In this document: positions 27,945 to 36,645 of the stretch, piece by piece
Layout: each line of letters starts with the position of its first letter
How positions within the stretch are numbered: the stretch's first letter is position 1
Source: an uncultured Bacillota bacterium
Lineage (GTDB): Bacteria > Bacillota > Clostridia > Peptostreptococcales > Anaerovoracaceae
Direction of reading: 5' to 3'
Length of the DNA: 64,000 bases
Assembly: GCA_927441425.1 (NCBI GenBank)
Contig: CAKMKG010000003.1
Location: 1 to 64,000, forward strand
Translations under genes and position numbers: made by a program
The notes under the pieces: model-generated
Seen by the model: the letters and a program-made list of their open reading frames with translations, nothing else
Told to the model about the DNA's origin: nothing
The model's database searches: none

Positions 27945-29126
27945 TTGGCAGAACGAAAATTTACGGTTATCAAGGGAGGCGCAGCGGCAGCACTCAGCAA
28001 TAACCGCAGACGATTTCATTCCGGTTTTATAACAGATACAAGGCTGATGGGGGTTGTTGGCCTGTATATTCACTGGGAGTTATCCAATACGGAATTTGTA
28101 TCTGATTTTCATCAGTTTTTTTATTTTGATGCAGAAGAATACGGTTTCGAAACCTATAAAAGCCTCCTAGGCAGCGACACGGAAGCCCTAACCATCATGG
28201 AGCAGGCACTCATCGGGGGACTGGGTGGAAGCAAGGTTAATGTAAATGAACGGGAAGCGGTATTTTTAGTCCAAAAATATATTGCTATGAACGAAGCCCT
28301 TTCCCTGCCATTGCCGGAGGGAAGAAATGAATTCAGTTTTTTACTCACCGATCCGGTAACCTTAACAGAAAGTGAAAACGAAATTTTAATCGATAAATTA
28401 TGTACCCCGATCCTATCGGAGTATCAACTGATCAACTATTTCCTCATGCGTGTGTTCGGCAGAGATTTTGAGGCAGCAGCTTATCTTGCGTTGGATGATT
28501 TCTCTTTGGCGATCCTCCCGGAAGACGAAGGTGCAACCTTATGCAAGAACAGCATTGAAGAGTTTTTTGACGAAAGCGGCTGCTCCTATCTGTGCGAATC
28601 CCTCATTGAATACGACGGAAAATATAAGCTGGTGGTTTCCGAAATCTATCTGGAGGAGGGTAAGGTTTCCGGGACAAAGAAGCGCTCAGCTTTTCTAGTC
28701 ACCTCTGCAGAGGCGGCTATGATGCTGAATCATCCGGAATTCATTACCGTCTACGAAGTTCTCACCGAAATGGATGATTTTCTGCGTCGATTTGCAGGTC
28801 TATCCACAAACAGCATGCAAACAATTCATGAAAACGGACGTTTATATTTGGAATTTAACAAGAACAATGACCATGTGAACAAAAAGGTTTTCCGTTTGAA
28901 CGAGGACATCCACGGTCTTTACTTCGCCACCGATTTCGGCCAGCTGATCATCGCGACCTACAGCCTCAGCGAGATCCATGAGATAGAAAAAACCTTGAGC
29001 AAAAGCGAGATCAGCACCTGCATCATTCCTACGGCAAAATACGAGTTCAAGGAACCCATCCTGTATGAGTTCATCCAAAGCGACTTCGACGACTTTTCCG
29101 ATTTTCTTGATTTTTTAAATTCATAA
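27945..29126 (+). CDS. Protein of unknown function behind a structured leader
   Basis: I do not recognise this 393-residue protein. It starts with TTG 7 nt after GAGGAGGAG. There is no signal peptide or membrane segment; residues 1-20 are basic (ERKFTVIKGG, NNRRRF), and the rest is acidic, rich in Phe, Tyr, Glu and Asp, ending in an acidic tail (SDFDDFSDFLDFLNS). No catalytic motif or Cys cluster stands out. It looks like a soluble, mixed alpha/beta cytoplasmic protein. It lies between the leader RNA candidate and a terminator, so it is a single-gene unit next to perR. Codon use looks like that of its neighbours. Confidence 0.75.
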   Translation: MAERKFTVIKGGAAAALSNNRRRFHSGFITDTRLMGVVGLYIHWELSNTEFVSDFHQFFYFDAEEYGFETYKSLLGSDTEALTIMEQALIGGLGGSKVNVNEREAVFLVQKYIAMNEALSLPLPEGRNEFSFLLTDPVTLTESENEILIDKLCTPILSEYQLINYFLMRVFGRDFEAAAYLALDDFSLAILPEDEGATLCKNSIEEFFDESGCSYLCESLIEYDGKYKLVVSEIYLEEGKVSGTKKRSAFLVTSAEAAMMLNHPEFITVYEVLTEMDDFLRRFAGLSTNSMQTIHENGRLYLEFNKNNDHVNKKVFRLNEDIHGLYFATDFGQLIIATYSLSEIHEIEKTLSKSEISTCIIPTAKYEFKEPILYEFIQSDFDDFSDFLDFLNS

Positions 29127-29145
29127 CCCATATGGATATAAGACG

Positions 29146-29174
29146 AATCCCCTGCACATCATAATGCGGGGATT
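29146..29174 (+). terminator. Terminator of the unknown gene
   Basis: The arms AATCCCC.TGCA and TGCGGGGATT are followed by TTTTAATTTTAATTGTTTT. Confidence 0.8.
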
Positions 29175-29203
29175 TTAATTTTAATTGTTTTAATTTTTTA
29201 TGT

Positions 29204-29232
29204 TTGAACGTACCTAAAATAGGTATTATTAT
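29204..29232 (+). promoter_or_regulatory. Promoter of perR
   Basis: TTGAAC, a 17-bp spacer and TATTAT, immediately followed by the PerR box. The spacer contains the palindrome TACCTAAAATAGGTA. Confidence 0.7.
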
Positions 29233-29233
29233 G

Positions 29234-29248
29234 TTGTAATGATTACAA
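29234..29248 (+). promoter_or_regulatory. PerR box (operator)
   Basis: TTGTAATGATTACAA is a perfect 7-1-7 palindrome matching the Per-box pattern (TTATAATNATTATAA type). It lies over the expected transcription start of perR, which would give autorepression. Confidence 0.85.
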
Positions 29249-29305
29249 TATTGATATTATTACAATCTAGATCCATGTTGATCGAGTCACAGGGGGTGAG
29301 ATAAC

Positions 29306-29746
29306 ATGAAGCGATCCTATGAAGAACTGACAAAAGAATTAAAAATGAAAAATATACGTCTTTCCCATCAAAGGTTAAAGGTTTTGGAATATCTTACGAT
29401 CCATATGGACCATCCTACCGTGGATCAGATATATAACGGACTTCATAAGGAAATTCCCACCCTGTCAAAGACAACCGTTTACAGCACGTTGAGTGCATTA
29501 GCCGATGCAGGGCTCGTGAGAATCATTAACATCGAGGACAATGAAGCACGTTATGATATCCGGGTGGCGGATCACGGTCATTTCAAATGTGAATCCTGCG
29601 GTACCATTTATGATTTCCAGGCGAATATTGATTCTCTTACAACTGTTGATTTGAAGCGTTTTGATATTAAAGACAAAAACTTATATTTCAAAGGATGCTG
29701 TCCTACTTGCCTTGTCGGAAAGAACGAAGCTTCCTTGTCGAAATGA
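29306..29746 (+). CDS. perR: Fur-family peroxide-stress repressor PerR
   Basis: The 146-residue protein has an N-terminal winged helix (LSHQRLKVLEYL, then KTTVYSTLSALADAGLV as recognition region) and a C-terminal dimer domain with structural zinc pairs CESC and CCPTC, and metal-binding His/Asp in DHGHFKC. PerR senses peroxide by iron-catalysed His oxidation and represses oxidative-stress genes; Fur is the alternative. The perfect PerR box upstream and rubrerythrin downstream favour PerR. It starts with ATG 8 nt after GGGGGTGAG. Confidence 0.92.
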   Translation: MKRSYEELTKELKMKNIRLSHQRLKVLEYLTIHMDHPTVDQIYNGLHKEIPTLSKTTVYSTLSALADAGLVRIINIEDNEARYDIRVADHGHFKCESCGTIYDFQANIDSLTTVDLKRFDIKDKNLYFKGCCPTCLVGKNEASLSK

Positions 29747-29819
29747 ACTGTTTCGAAGCCTGACCTGCTCAGGCTGGATATAAAATAATTAATTTATTAT
29801 AATTAGGAGGTAATTGAAA

Positions 29820-30308
29820 ATGGAAAAAACAATGAAAAATTTAATGGAAGCTTTTGCCGGTGAATCTCAGGCAAACAGAAAGTACACAGCCTATGCAAAG
29901 AAAGCGGAGGCTGAAGGAAAGCTCAATGCCGCAAAGCTCTTTAAAGCTGCTTCCGATGCAGAAACATTACATGCGCTCAAGGAGTTTGAAGTTGCCGGCA
30001 AGATCGGTGCAACGTCAGATAATCTGATGGATGCTGTGGCTGGCGAAACTCATGAATATCAAAGCATGTATCCTGATTTTATCAAAGACGCTGAGGAAGA
30101 AGGAAACAGGGCTGCGGCTACTGTATTTACATTTGCCATGAAAGCGGAAGAGGTCCACGCCAGACTCTATCAAGAAGCTTTGGAAAACATCGACCAAACA
30201 GAAGAGGTTTTTTACTATCTATGCCCTCTATGTGGCAATATCGAAAAATCTGTTCCGGAAAAATGTAGCATCTGCGGCATTCCCGGCGACAAATTCATTA
30301 AATATTAG
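29820..30308 (+). CDS. rbr: Rubrerythrin
   Basis: The non-haem di-iron peroxidase detoxifies hydrogen peroxide in anaerobes. The 162-residue protein has the ferritin-like domain with Glu/His ligands (AFAGESQANRKYTAYA, EVAGETHEYQSMYP, KAEEVHARLY) and a C-terminal rubredoxin-like iron site with CPLCGN and CSICG. The short spacing between the two Cys pairs is typical of rubrerythrin. The ATG at 29820 is 9 nt from AGGAGG. It lies 73 bp after perR on the same strand, so co-transcription and PerR control are likely. Confidence 0.95.
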   Translation: MEKTMKNLMEAFAGESQANRKYTAYAKKAEAEGKLNAAKLFKAASDAETLHALKEFEVAGKIGATSDNLMDAVAGETHEYQSMYPDFIKDAEEEGNRAAATVFTFAMKAEEVHARLYQEALENIDQTEEVFYYLCPLCGNIEKSVPEKCSICGIPGDKFIKY

Positions 30309-30358
30309 TACTCTGTAACTCCTAGGTTTATGAAGAAAAGCCTTTCCATTATGGAATC

Positions 30359-30401
30359 AAATAGCTTGCTATGATAAATTTAATTTCATAGCAAGCTATT
30401 T
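30359..30401. terminator. Bidirectional terminator between rubrerythrin and the lipoprotein gene
   Basis: The 16-bp perfect stem AAATAGCTTGCTATGA/TCATAGCAAGCTATTT has T- and A-runs at its ends. Confidence 0.88.
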
Positions 30402-30412
30402 TTATGCTGTTC

Positions 30413-31318
30413 TTATTGCGGCATTGGTATTTTATAAATGGTATTAATTTCTCGAACGTCATATGTTAATATAGATTTTTCTACTTGTGGAACCTTATTA
30501 TTTGCTCCCTCAAATTGTTTATTTAATATGGCTTGCGTGACATCAATCTTATTTATTTCAGCTTTGCTGATTTCATTATTTTCTTTATTTACCCAAATAA
30601 TTATGGGGGTGGGCTTTTCTGAGAAAGCTAAACTTGGAATACCACCCATTAGCTCATAAATTTCGCCACTGGTTATTTCTTTTAGCAATTCATCCTTATT
30701 TGAAAGTTCTTTATCCCCCTCAATTAGACCTCCATCGATATAAAATTCTCTAAAGAACTTTTTATAAGCTTCAATAACTGAAAATTGACTAATGTTTCCA
30801 CTAAATTTAAGTAATCCATCCTGATTTTCAATCAATTTAAAACTATCTGAATTTGTATTAAGAAGAAAATAACAAGCTTTAACAAAGGCTTTTGATTGTG
30901 CAATGTATTGATTTACTTGGGTTGGATCATCCATGGTGCTTTTCGTCCATTCCGTATCGCTACCCCGATAAAACAACGCCAGGCCATTTACAGTGCGCTC
31001 TTGATAGGATTCTATACTTGTTTCCTTTGTTTGTTCATTTGTATGGGACTCGGTATTTTGAACCTTATTCCATATCACAAAAGGTTCATTTATTCTTTTA
31101 AATTCCGAAGTAGTTAAAGTAGTTATTGTATCATCCTCTGTAGTCAGTATTTGTTCATAATTTGATACATAAGAAATGCTATCTACTGATAAGATAGATT
31201 CAATTGATTCTATTAGGCTACTAGATGCCATGTCATTTTGAGATGGGGTTTTTTCACCACAGCTAATTAATAATAGAGTGGTTACTATAATAATAGTGAA
31301 TAATAGTGACTTTTTCAT
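30413..31318 (-). CDS. Lipoprotein of unknown function (DUF6612-like)
   Basis: The 301-residue exported lipoprotein has signal peptide and lipobox LLISC with Cys near residue 20. The mature part is rich in Ser, Thr, Asn and Glu, with a pattern (TTSEFKRINEP, then ESYQERTVNGLALFYRGSDTEWTK) like the LolA/LppX-type beta fold of DUF6612 lipoproteins. That assignment is from memory and weak. Base composition is clearly more AT-rich than most neighbours, which may mark recent acquisition. It ends at a shared terminator and has only 32 bp between its start and the preceding LUD gene, so the two may be one transcript. Confidence 0.65.
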   Translation of the reverse strand: MKKSLLFTIIIVTTLLLISCGEKTPSQNDMASSSLIESIESILSVDSISYVSNYEQILTTEDDTITTLTTSEFKRINEPFVIWNKVQNTESHTNEQTKETSIESYQERTVNGLALFYRGSDTEWTKSTMDDPTQVNQYIAQSKAFVKACYFLLNTNSDSFKLIENQDGLLKFSGNISQFSVIEAYKKFFREFYIDGGLIEGDKELSNKDELLKEITSGEIYELMGGIPSLAFSEKPTPIIIWVNKENNEISKAEINKIDVTQAILNKQFEGANNKVPQVEKSILTYDVREINTIYKIPMPQ

Positions 31319-31350
31319 GATTTAGATTTCCCTGCTCTTTCTTGATTTCA

Positions 31351-32091
31351 TTAGAATCCTAATTCTTCCCCTATGATAATTACATGAAAATCCGAGTCAA
31401 CAGGTTTTTTGTGTATTATACTTGTGATATTACAGTTTCTCTGGTCGGATCTGCAATCTTTACAGGTTCCGCTTACATTGCAAGCCAAATCATTGCCGTA
31501 CTTGATATTATTCATCTGTGCGGCAACATAACGAATTCTGTCTAATCCGGCATTCAGGTCTTTCACCAATTTGTTTGCACCTGCGATCACAATGATTCTG
31601 TCTGAACCGTAAAGACTTCCTGCAATTCTGTTTCCGGCACCGTCAATGTTTATGATTTGTCCGTCCATTGTAATTGCATTTGCTCCCAGCATAAATACGT
31701 TGGCGACAAGATACTGCATCAGGATCTCTCTCATTTCTTCCTTATTGCCAATGATTTTATAACCAGGGCAATTATGCTCCAACGCATAATTATTTACGGC
31801 ACAGGTATGTGGAATCGCAACACAGTTCTTTTTTTCAAGTTCCTCATCCAATTCAAGTGAAAATACTGTATGTGAGTCCCCGCAACCAATCATTCCATTG
31901 TCGGGAATCAAACTTAAAACAAGTTTTCTTGCTTCTTCGATGGAATCACAGTAGTAAGCCGCAAAATTATTTTTAATTAAGTTCTTAACTGCTATCTGAC
32001 CTTCTTGTCTCATGTACTCTTTTCTAATGGAATCCCGATTACAATTCTCTTCTTTCAGCTTTGGAATTTTGAAATTATGTAAATTTAACAT
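31351..32091 (-). CDS. LUD domain protein (lactate utilisation/DUF162 family)
   Basis: The 246-residue single-domain protein is related to LutC/YkgG. Seen: NFAAYYCDSIEEARKLVLSLIP, IGCGDSHTVFSL, the NCPGYKIIGNKEE stretch, then LGANAITMDGQIINIDGAGNR and SDRIIVIAGANK, the conserved end of the domain. A late Cys group (CNVSGTCKDCRSDQRNC) may bind metal. LUD proteins act with LutA/LutB iron-sulfur subunits in L-lactate oxidation, but neither partner is adjacent; stand-alone LUD proteins are common in Clostridia and of unclear role. I take ATG 32091, 8 nt from GGGGAG, over an earlier GTG. Confidence 0.82.
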   Translation of the reverse strand: MLNLHNFKIPKLKEENCNRDSIRKEYMRQEGQIAVKNLIKNNFAAYYCDSIEEARKLVLSLIPDNGMIGCGDSHTVFSLELDEELEKKNCVAIPHTCAVNNYALEHNCPGYKIIGNKEEMREILMQYLVANVFMLGANAITMDGQIINIDGAGNRIAGSLYGSDRIIVIAGANKLVKDLNAGLDRIRYVAAQMNNIKYGNDLACNVSGTCKDCRSDQRNCNITSIIHKKPVDSDFHVIIIGEELGF

Positions 32092-32132
32092 ATTTTTCAC
32101 TCCCCGATTCTAAACAAGTCGATAGGTTGGTA

Positions 32133-33263
32133 TCAAACATAGTTTTCTGTGAGCAGATCAAATATCTGCTTATTGATTTTTTTCACAGGCGCAGCGGAAA
32201 TATTGGAGCAAACTGCGATGGAAAGCTGCAACGCAGGGCAAAGCCAGAAGCTGGCACGGAAACCATCATCCGTTCCTTCATGGCCATAAAGTACAAATCC
32301 GTTTTGCTCTCTTTTGAACCAGCTCAAGCAAATAAACTCCCCGTTGTTCGGTACAAGCGCTTGTTCTTTCCATGCAAGGTCATAGGTTCCTGTTTTTAGT
32401 AGCTGCTGTTTCAGATGCGCCTGCCCCCACTTTTCCAGATCAAGTATATTGGAAGTTAGTGTCGAGCTTGGTCCGTGGGCACGGTTATACGGAAAATGCG
32501 GCGATCTGACGATCCTCTTTTCCGCATCCTTCTCATGAGGCGTGCAGAGATTTTCATCCTGCCCATTTTCTTCATATATTCCGCGTTCGAAGGAAAGTAG
32601 CGTGGAATCCTCCATGCCAAGGGGCTCAAAGATATTATTTCTGACATAGTCCTCGAAGGACATCCCCGAAACTGTAGCAATCACAACACCCAAAATCTCA
32701 TAGCCGATATTGCTGTAGGAGAACATGCCTTCTGCGGGAGCCCAAAGCAAACTGGCCTCTTTCACCTCCGCAGATCGCACATAGCGCTCCAGCGCGCCTT
32801 CATCGATCTCCGGTTTGTCCCATAAATAGTCCTTTACATCGGGCAAACCCGCGGTATGACTAAGCATCTGACGAATGGTAATTTCCCGATACCGCTCATC
32901 CTTCATACGAAACCAGGGGAGATAGTCCGTAAGGCAATCATCTAACGACAACAACCCTCTTTCCCACAGCTGAAGGATGGAGGTTCCTACAAAAAGTTTG
33001 GTAACAGAGGCCATATGGAAGATGTGCTCCTGAAGCAGGGGTTTTTTATCAATCAAATCCTGGTATCCAACGGCACTACGGTAAACAAACCCATCGATAC
33101 AATTGTTACCGTTGTCTATATCAGGTTTGCATTTGTCCCCAATCCGGATGCCTACCGCCAAGCCGGGCAGGTCGTAGTTGACCAAGGCCTTATTCATAAA
33201 ATCATCCAGTTTTTCTTTCAATATTTGCATGTTCTCCTGTTCTACCTCGTCCTTTTCACACAT
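32133..33263 (-). CDS. Serine hydrolase of the beta-lactamase/class C family
   Basis: The 376-residue enzyme carries the class C pattern: nucleophile motif SVTK in FHMASVTKLF (about residue 89), tyrosine motif YSN in MFSYSNIGYEILG, and a late HEG (YGHEGTDDGF) in place of KTG. No signal peptide is visible, so it is probably cytoplasmic. Relatives are esterases, D-aminopeptidases or peptide hydrolases; resistance to beta-lactams should not be assumed. Its ATG directly abuts the stop codon of the preceding flavin-binding gene (TAA then ATG), so the two are translationally coupled. Confidence 0.85.
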   Translation of the reverse strand: MCEKDEVEQENMQILKEKLDDFMNKALVNYDLPGLAVGIRIGDKCKPDIDNGNNCIDGFVYRSAVGYQDLIDKKPLLQEHIFHMASVTKLFVGTSILQLWERGLLSLDDCLTDYLPWFRMKDERYREITIRQMLSHTAGLPDVKDYLWDKPEIDEGALERYVRSAEVKEASLLWAPAEGMFSYSNIGYEILGVVIATVSGMSFEDYVRNNIFEPLGMEDSTLLSFERGIYEENGQDENLCTPHEKDAEKRIVRSPHFPYNRAHGPSSTLTSNILDLEKWGQAHLKQQLLKTGTYDLAWKEQALVPNNGEFICLSWFKREQNGFVLYGHEGTDDGFRASFWLCPALQLSIAVCSNISAAPVKKINKQIFDLLTENYV

Positions 33264-33728
33264 TTAGTCGTTGGCAGCCTTTCCTGTCATTTCTTTGATC
33301 GTAATATCGATGACCGCTGTCATGTTTAGCATCTCCTCCGGGAAGGAAAAGCTTCTGTCATCATGGGCTTTTAAAATGATATTGAGCCCTCTGCTCTTTT
33401 CCTCGTTGGACTGCAGCAGTTCTGCCGTGCCGAAGCCGATGACGCTGCGGAAAGCAGTTCCCCAATCGCAGGGCTGATCCCCGCCTTTGATGATTTCCGA
33501 CTGAAACGTCTCCATTTCAAAGCAGACCTTGTTGTTCTTTTTCAGAATATCGATCTTTCTTCCCTCATCGGCGCCGTGTAGATAAATGTGCCCGTCTTCG
33601 TAACCGTAATTCATCGGCACAACATAGGGCTGGCCGGCATCCGCCAGACCCAAGTGACAAACAAAGGCCTTTTGCAAAACCGCTTCGATATCTGCAATAT
33701 TCGTTAATTCCCTGTCTTTTCTCCTCAT
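33264..33728 (-). CDS. Pyridoxamine 5'-phosphate oxidase-like flavin-binding protein
   Basis: The 154-residue split-barrel protein resembles NimA-type members of the PNPOx-like family. Seen: FVCHLGLADAGQPYVVPMNYGY near residue 22, IYLHGADEGRKIDIL, then VCFEME and the SVIGFGTAELL stretch. These proteins bind FMN or haem and reduce or protect against small molecules; NimA relatives reduce nitroimidazoles, but that activity is not implied here. It is first in a two-gene unit with the serine hydrolase. Confidence 0.85.
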   Translation of the reverse strand: MRRKDRELTNIADIEAVLQKAFVCHLGLADAGQPYVVPMNYGYEDGHIYLHGADEGRKIDILKKNNKVCFEMETFQSEIIKGGDQPCDWGTAFRSVIGFGTAELLQSNEEKSRGLNIILKAHDDRSFSFPEEMLNMTAVIDITIKEMTGKAAND

Positions 33729-33751
33729 GGCTTTTCCCTCTCTTTGTTAAT

Positions 33752-33877
33752 TGAATTCCTTCCCTGCGGCGAAGCCGTATTTAAATCTTTGCGTTTATTT
33801 CATCATATCTTTGGTTAGTTAATATGATGCAATAATTCCTTCCTTACAGCAACGCTGTATTAATCATTGGAATTATT
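33752..33877. repeat. Two degenerate short forms of family B
   Basis: The second unit, 33831-33877, has arms AATAATTCC and GGAATTATT around TTCCTTACAGCAACGCTGTA, which matches the left end of copy B2 (TTCCTTACGGCAACGGC) with the middle deleted. The first, near 33753-33788, reads TTCCTTCCCTGCGGCGAAGC without clear outer arms. Between them CATCATAT and ATATGATG also pair. Confidence 0.6.
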
Positions 33878-33973
33878 ATAACTTATTTTCCCGCAAATAT
33901 GGTAAAATGTTAAGGTAAATTCAAATTTTTGTGTCGGCTGTGGGTCGGTAAAGAAATAAGGCAGGTGTTTGAG

Positions 33974-35113
33974 ATGAAGTACAGAACTTTTATGAATAAC
34001 GAGGAGAACGTCTCCTTGCTCGGCTTTGGAACCATGCGGCTTCCCGTTGTAGACGGTGACTCGTCAAAGATAGAGGAAGCGCTAGCGATCAGGATGATCC
34101 GTTCCGCCATCGACAGGGGCATCAATTATCTGGATACGGCTTATATGTACCACGATGGATACAGCGAAGTTGTCGTGGGCAAGGCATTAAAGGACGGTTA
34201 TCGGGAGAAGGTCTTGCTGGCGGACAAAATGCCGTTATGGATGGCCCGAACTGAGGAGGACATGGACAGGATCTTTCTAGACCAGTTGAGGAGGCTTGAC
34301 GTAGACTGCATCGACATGTATCTGGTTCACAACGTGAATGCCCAAATATGGAAGAAAGCCTTGAAATTTAAGGTCTTGGATTATTTAGAAAAGAAAAAAT
34401 CCGAAGGCCGGATCAAGCATATCGGCTTTTCCTTTCATGATGAATTCCCTGTATTCGAAGAAGTACTCAACGCATACCCCTGGGAATTTTGCCAGATTCA
34501 ATTGAACTATATGGATACGGATTTTCAGGCTGGTGTAAAGGGCCTCAAGCTGGCAGGCTCCTTGAATATTCCGGTCATCATTATGGAACCGTTAAAGGGC
34601 GGAAAGCTTACCGATGTATTGCCGCAAAGCATACGGGATCTCTGGAACCAGGCTCCAATGAAAAGGACCCCGGCTGAGTGGGCCCTTCGATGGGTCGCCG
34701 ACTTCCCTGAGGTGCTCACAATACTCAGTGGCATGACAGATATGGAGCAGGTCGATGAAAATATTCGGATCCTAAGTGAAGCTGACCCCAATAGCCTGAC
34801 CGAAACAGAGCAGAAAATAATCAAGAAAGCAGCAGACGAATATAACCACCTGATCCAGTATTCCTGCACCGGCTGTCAATACTGTATGCCATGCCCCATA
34901 AAAATCGATATCCCCGACCTCATCGGGCGTTACAATGACTGGTTTGTTTTTGAGAGAAACCAAAAGATAAGGGATGATTTTTACGCATGGGTCCACCCAA
35001 AAGCAAGACCCTCTGCATGTGAAGCCTGTAAGGCCTGTGAAGATCATTGCCCCCAGCATCTACCCATTTCCGATATCATGAAAAAAGCACAAGCAGTTTT
35101 CGAAACAGAATAA
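33974..35113 (+). CDS. Aldo/keto reductase with C-terminal ferredoxin domain
   Basis: The enzyme of about 380 residues has an AKR TIM barrel (LGFGTMRLP, then NYLDTAYMYHDGYSE with the catalytic Asp and Tyr, Lys in VLLADKMP, His in DMYLVHN) and a C-terminal iron-sulfur part with CTGCQYCMPCP and CEACKACEDHCP, two 4Fe-4S sites. This fused type is common in Clostridia, where ferredoxin or internal clusters may replace NADPH as electron source; substrates are unknown. I start at the ATG at 33974 (MKYRTF), which matches the family start, not at the in-frame ATG 15 codons up. Confidence 0.9.
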   Translation: MKYRTFMNNEENVSLLGFGTMRLPVVDGDSSKIEEALAIRMIRSAIDRGINYLDTAYMYHDGYSEVVVGKALKDGYREKVLLADKMPLWMARTEEDMDRIFLDQLRRLDVDCIDMYLVHNVNAQIWKKALKFKVLDYLEKKKSEGRIKHIGFSFHDEFPVFEEVLNAYPWEFCQIQLNYMDTDFQAGVKGLKLAGSLNIPVIIMEPLKGGKLTDVLPQSIRDLWNQAPMKRTPAEWALRWVADFPEVLTILSGMTDMEQVDENIRILSEADPNSLTETEQKIIKKAADEYNHLIQYSCTGCQYCMPCPIKIDIPDLIGRYNDWFVFERNQKIRDDFYAWVHPKARPSACEACKACEDHCPQHLPISDIMKKAQAVFETE

Positions 35114-35141
35114 CCGGAAGAATAGATTTATTCCAAAATAA

Positions 35142-35169
35142 AATAAAAGCGGCAGTTGCCGCTTTTATT
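35142..35169. terminator. Bidirectional terminator
   Basis: The perfect stem AATAAAAGCGGC/GCCGCTTTTATT has a 4-nt loop and lies between two convergent genes. Confidence 0.88.
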
Positions 35170-35181
35170 GATTCATACGTC

Positions 35182-36465
35182 TTATTTGATATCCTTCACC
35201 GCATCCAACATTCTCTTCTCATTGGCTGCGTCTGCATACTCGGAATCCATTTCTCTGATTCCGGCAGGGAACTCATATTTTGCCAATCTCTCTACAAATG
35301 GATCCGGGTCAAAGGATTCCGGTCCGTGAACACCCTTGATATCCCAAATTCCCTTTGCCGCCAATTCCAACATGATAACCGGACCTACTGCAGTTTGTGC
35401 TACTACGGCGTTGGTTGTATATTTCTTGATGCATTCCTGGTTATCTACGATCTGATAGAGGTATACGGATCTTCTCTTGCCATCCTTGGTTCCTGTAACC
35501 CAGGTACCTGCACAGCCTTTTCCGATCATTCTTGGCGCCAAATCCATTGGGTTTGGAACAACCTTAACCAGGAAGTCTCTTGGAGAGATTTCACTGTCTC
35601 CAACCTTGATCATTCTGGTAGTTGAGTCCATTCCGCAGGCTTCCAGATCTTTGAGCAACGCTCTCATTTCTCTTGGCACTCCGTATTTAAAGGTTACTCT
35701 GTTACAGTCGATTACTCTTGGAACAAGTAAAACCTCTTCATGTTCAACATTAATTACTTCTACATCACCGATTCCACCCGGGAAATTGAAGATTTCAGGT
35801 TCAGAGAAGGATTCGGTACAGAACCATCCTTTGTCCTTTTCCCAAATAACCGGTGGGTTCAGACATTCTTCAATGGTGGTCCATACGGAGAAACCGAATG
35901 CTACGCCCTCATGACCCGGAATCTCATAGTTGTCTCCATCTCTGATATTTACTTCGTCGATGGTATCAAACAAATGCTTAGCGGCATATCGTGCAAACAC
36001 GTCCGCCATTCCAGGCTCTACGCCGGATCCAACGATTGCCATGTTTCCAGCCTTTTCCCACGCTTCATTTCTCTCAAACTGGTAATCTCCCAGCTTTATG
36101 TACGTCAATTCGTATGGCTTCTCCGGATGTCGCTTGGAAAGCGTCATTGCGCAGTCAAGATAGCCAACACCGGTTTCCAGGCAAGTGTCAAAGATGTTTT
36201 CATTAAAATCAGGTTCTACTGCATTCATAACGAAAGTGATTCCATGTTTTTTAATCACTTCCTTCATATTTTCCTTATCTTTCGCGTTGATTTTTTCGGC
36301 AACAAAGCGGCCGCCTCCGCAGAGCCTTGCAACTTCTTCAGCTCTAGCGAAATTATAATCCGATACTACGACCTTTTCAGCCCACTCACCGTCTTTTCCG
36401 GCTCTGCTGATGATCATAGCAGCAGATGTTCCGACACCACCTGCTCCAATAATTAAAAGTTTCAT
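35182..36465 (-). CDS. Saccharopine dehydrogenase family oxidoreductase, paralogue 3
   Basis: At 427 residues, with the Rossmann motif GAGGVGTSAA near residue 7 and the family C-terminal domain, it is clearly homologous to the pair at 8.4-11.2 kb (shared GFSVWTTIEECLNPP, FPGGIGDVEVINVEHEE, GPESFDPDPF) but much more diverged than they are from each other. The substrate is unknown; candidates are an amino acid joined to a semialdehyde, as in saccharopine or carboxynorspermidine. It lies 180 bp downstream of an AraC regulator on the same strand, which may control it. Confidence 0.85.
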   Translation of the reverse strand: MKLLIIGAGGVGTSAAMIISRAGKDGEWAEKVVVSDYNFARAEEVARLCGGGRFVAEKINAKDKENMKEVIKKHGITFVMNAVEPDFNENIFDTCLETGVGYLDCAMTLSKRHPEKPYELTYIKLGDYQFERNEAWEKAGNMAIVGSGVEPGMADVFARYAAKHLFDTIDEVNIRDGDNYEIPGHEGVAFGFSVWTTIEECLNPPVIWEKDKGWFCTESFSEPEIFNFPGGIGDVEVINVEHEEVLLVPRVIDCNRVTFKYGVPREMRALLKDLEACGMDSTTRMIKVGDSEISPRDFLVKVVPNPMDLAPRMIGKGCAGTWVTGTKDGKRRSVYLYQIVDNQECIKKYTTNAVVAQTAVGPVIMLELAAKGIWDIKGVHGPESFDPDPFVERLAKYEFPAGIREMDSEYADAANEKRMLDAVKDIK

Positions 36466-36645
36466 TTTGTAACCTCCACATAATTGTTTGCGTTAGCCGT
36501 TATTCCGTTCCTCTATTAGACCGCAATAACCTATAACGTTATTCGTATTCTACAGCCTAATGTTACCAAAGGCGTTTCATCTATTCAATTATGTGTTTGC
36601 TCAAAAATTGTACTGGTTTGCTGTTTTTGGTTCAAACACCACAAA

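Noticed and set aside
32133-33263. Beta-lactam resistance gene
   Set aside because: Class C-like motifs are present, but there is no signal peptide and the KTG position reads HEG, as in many esterases and peptidases.
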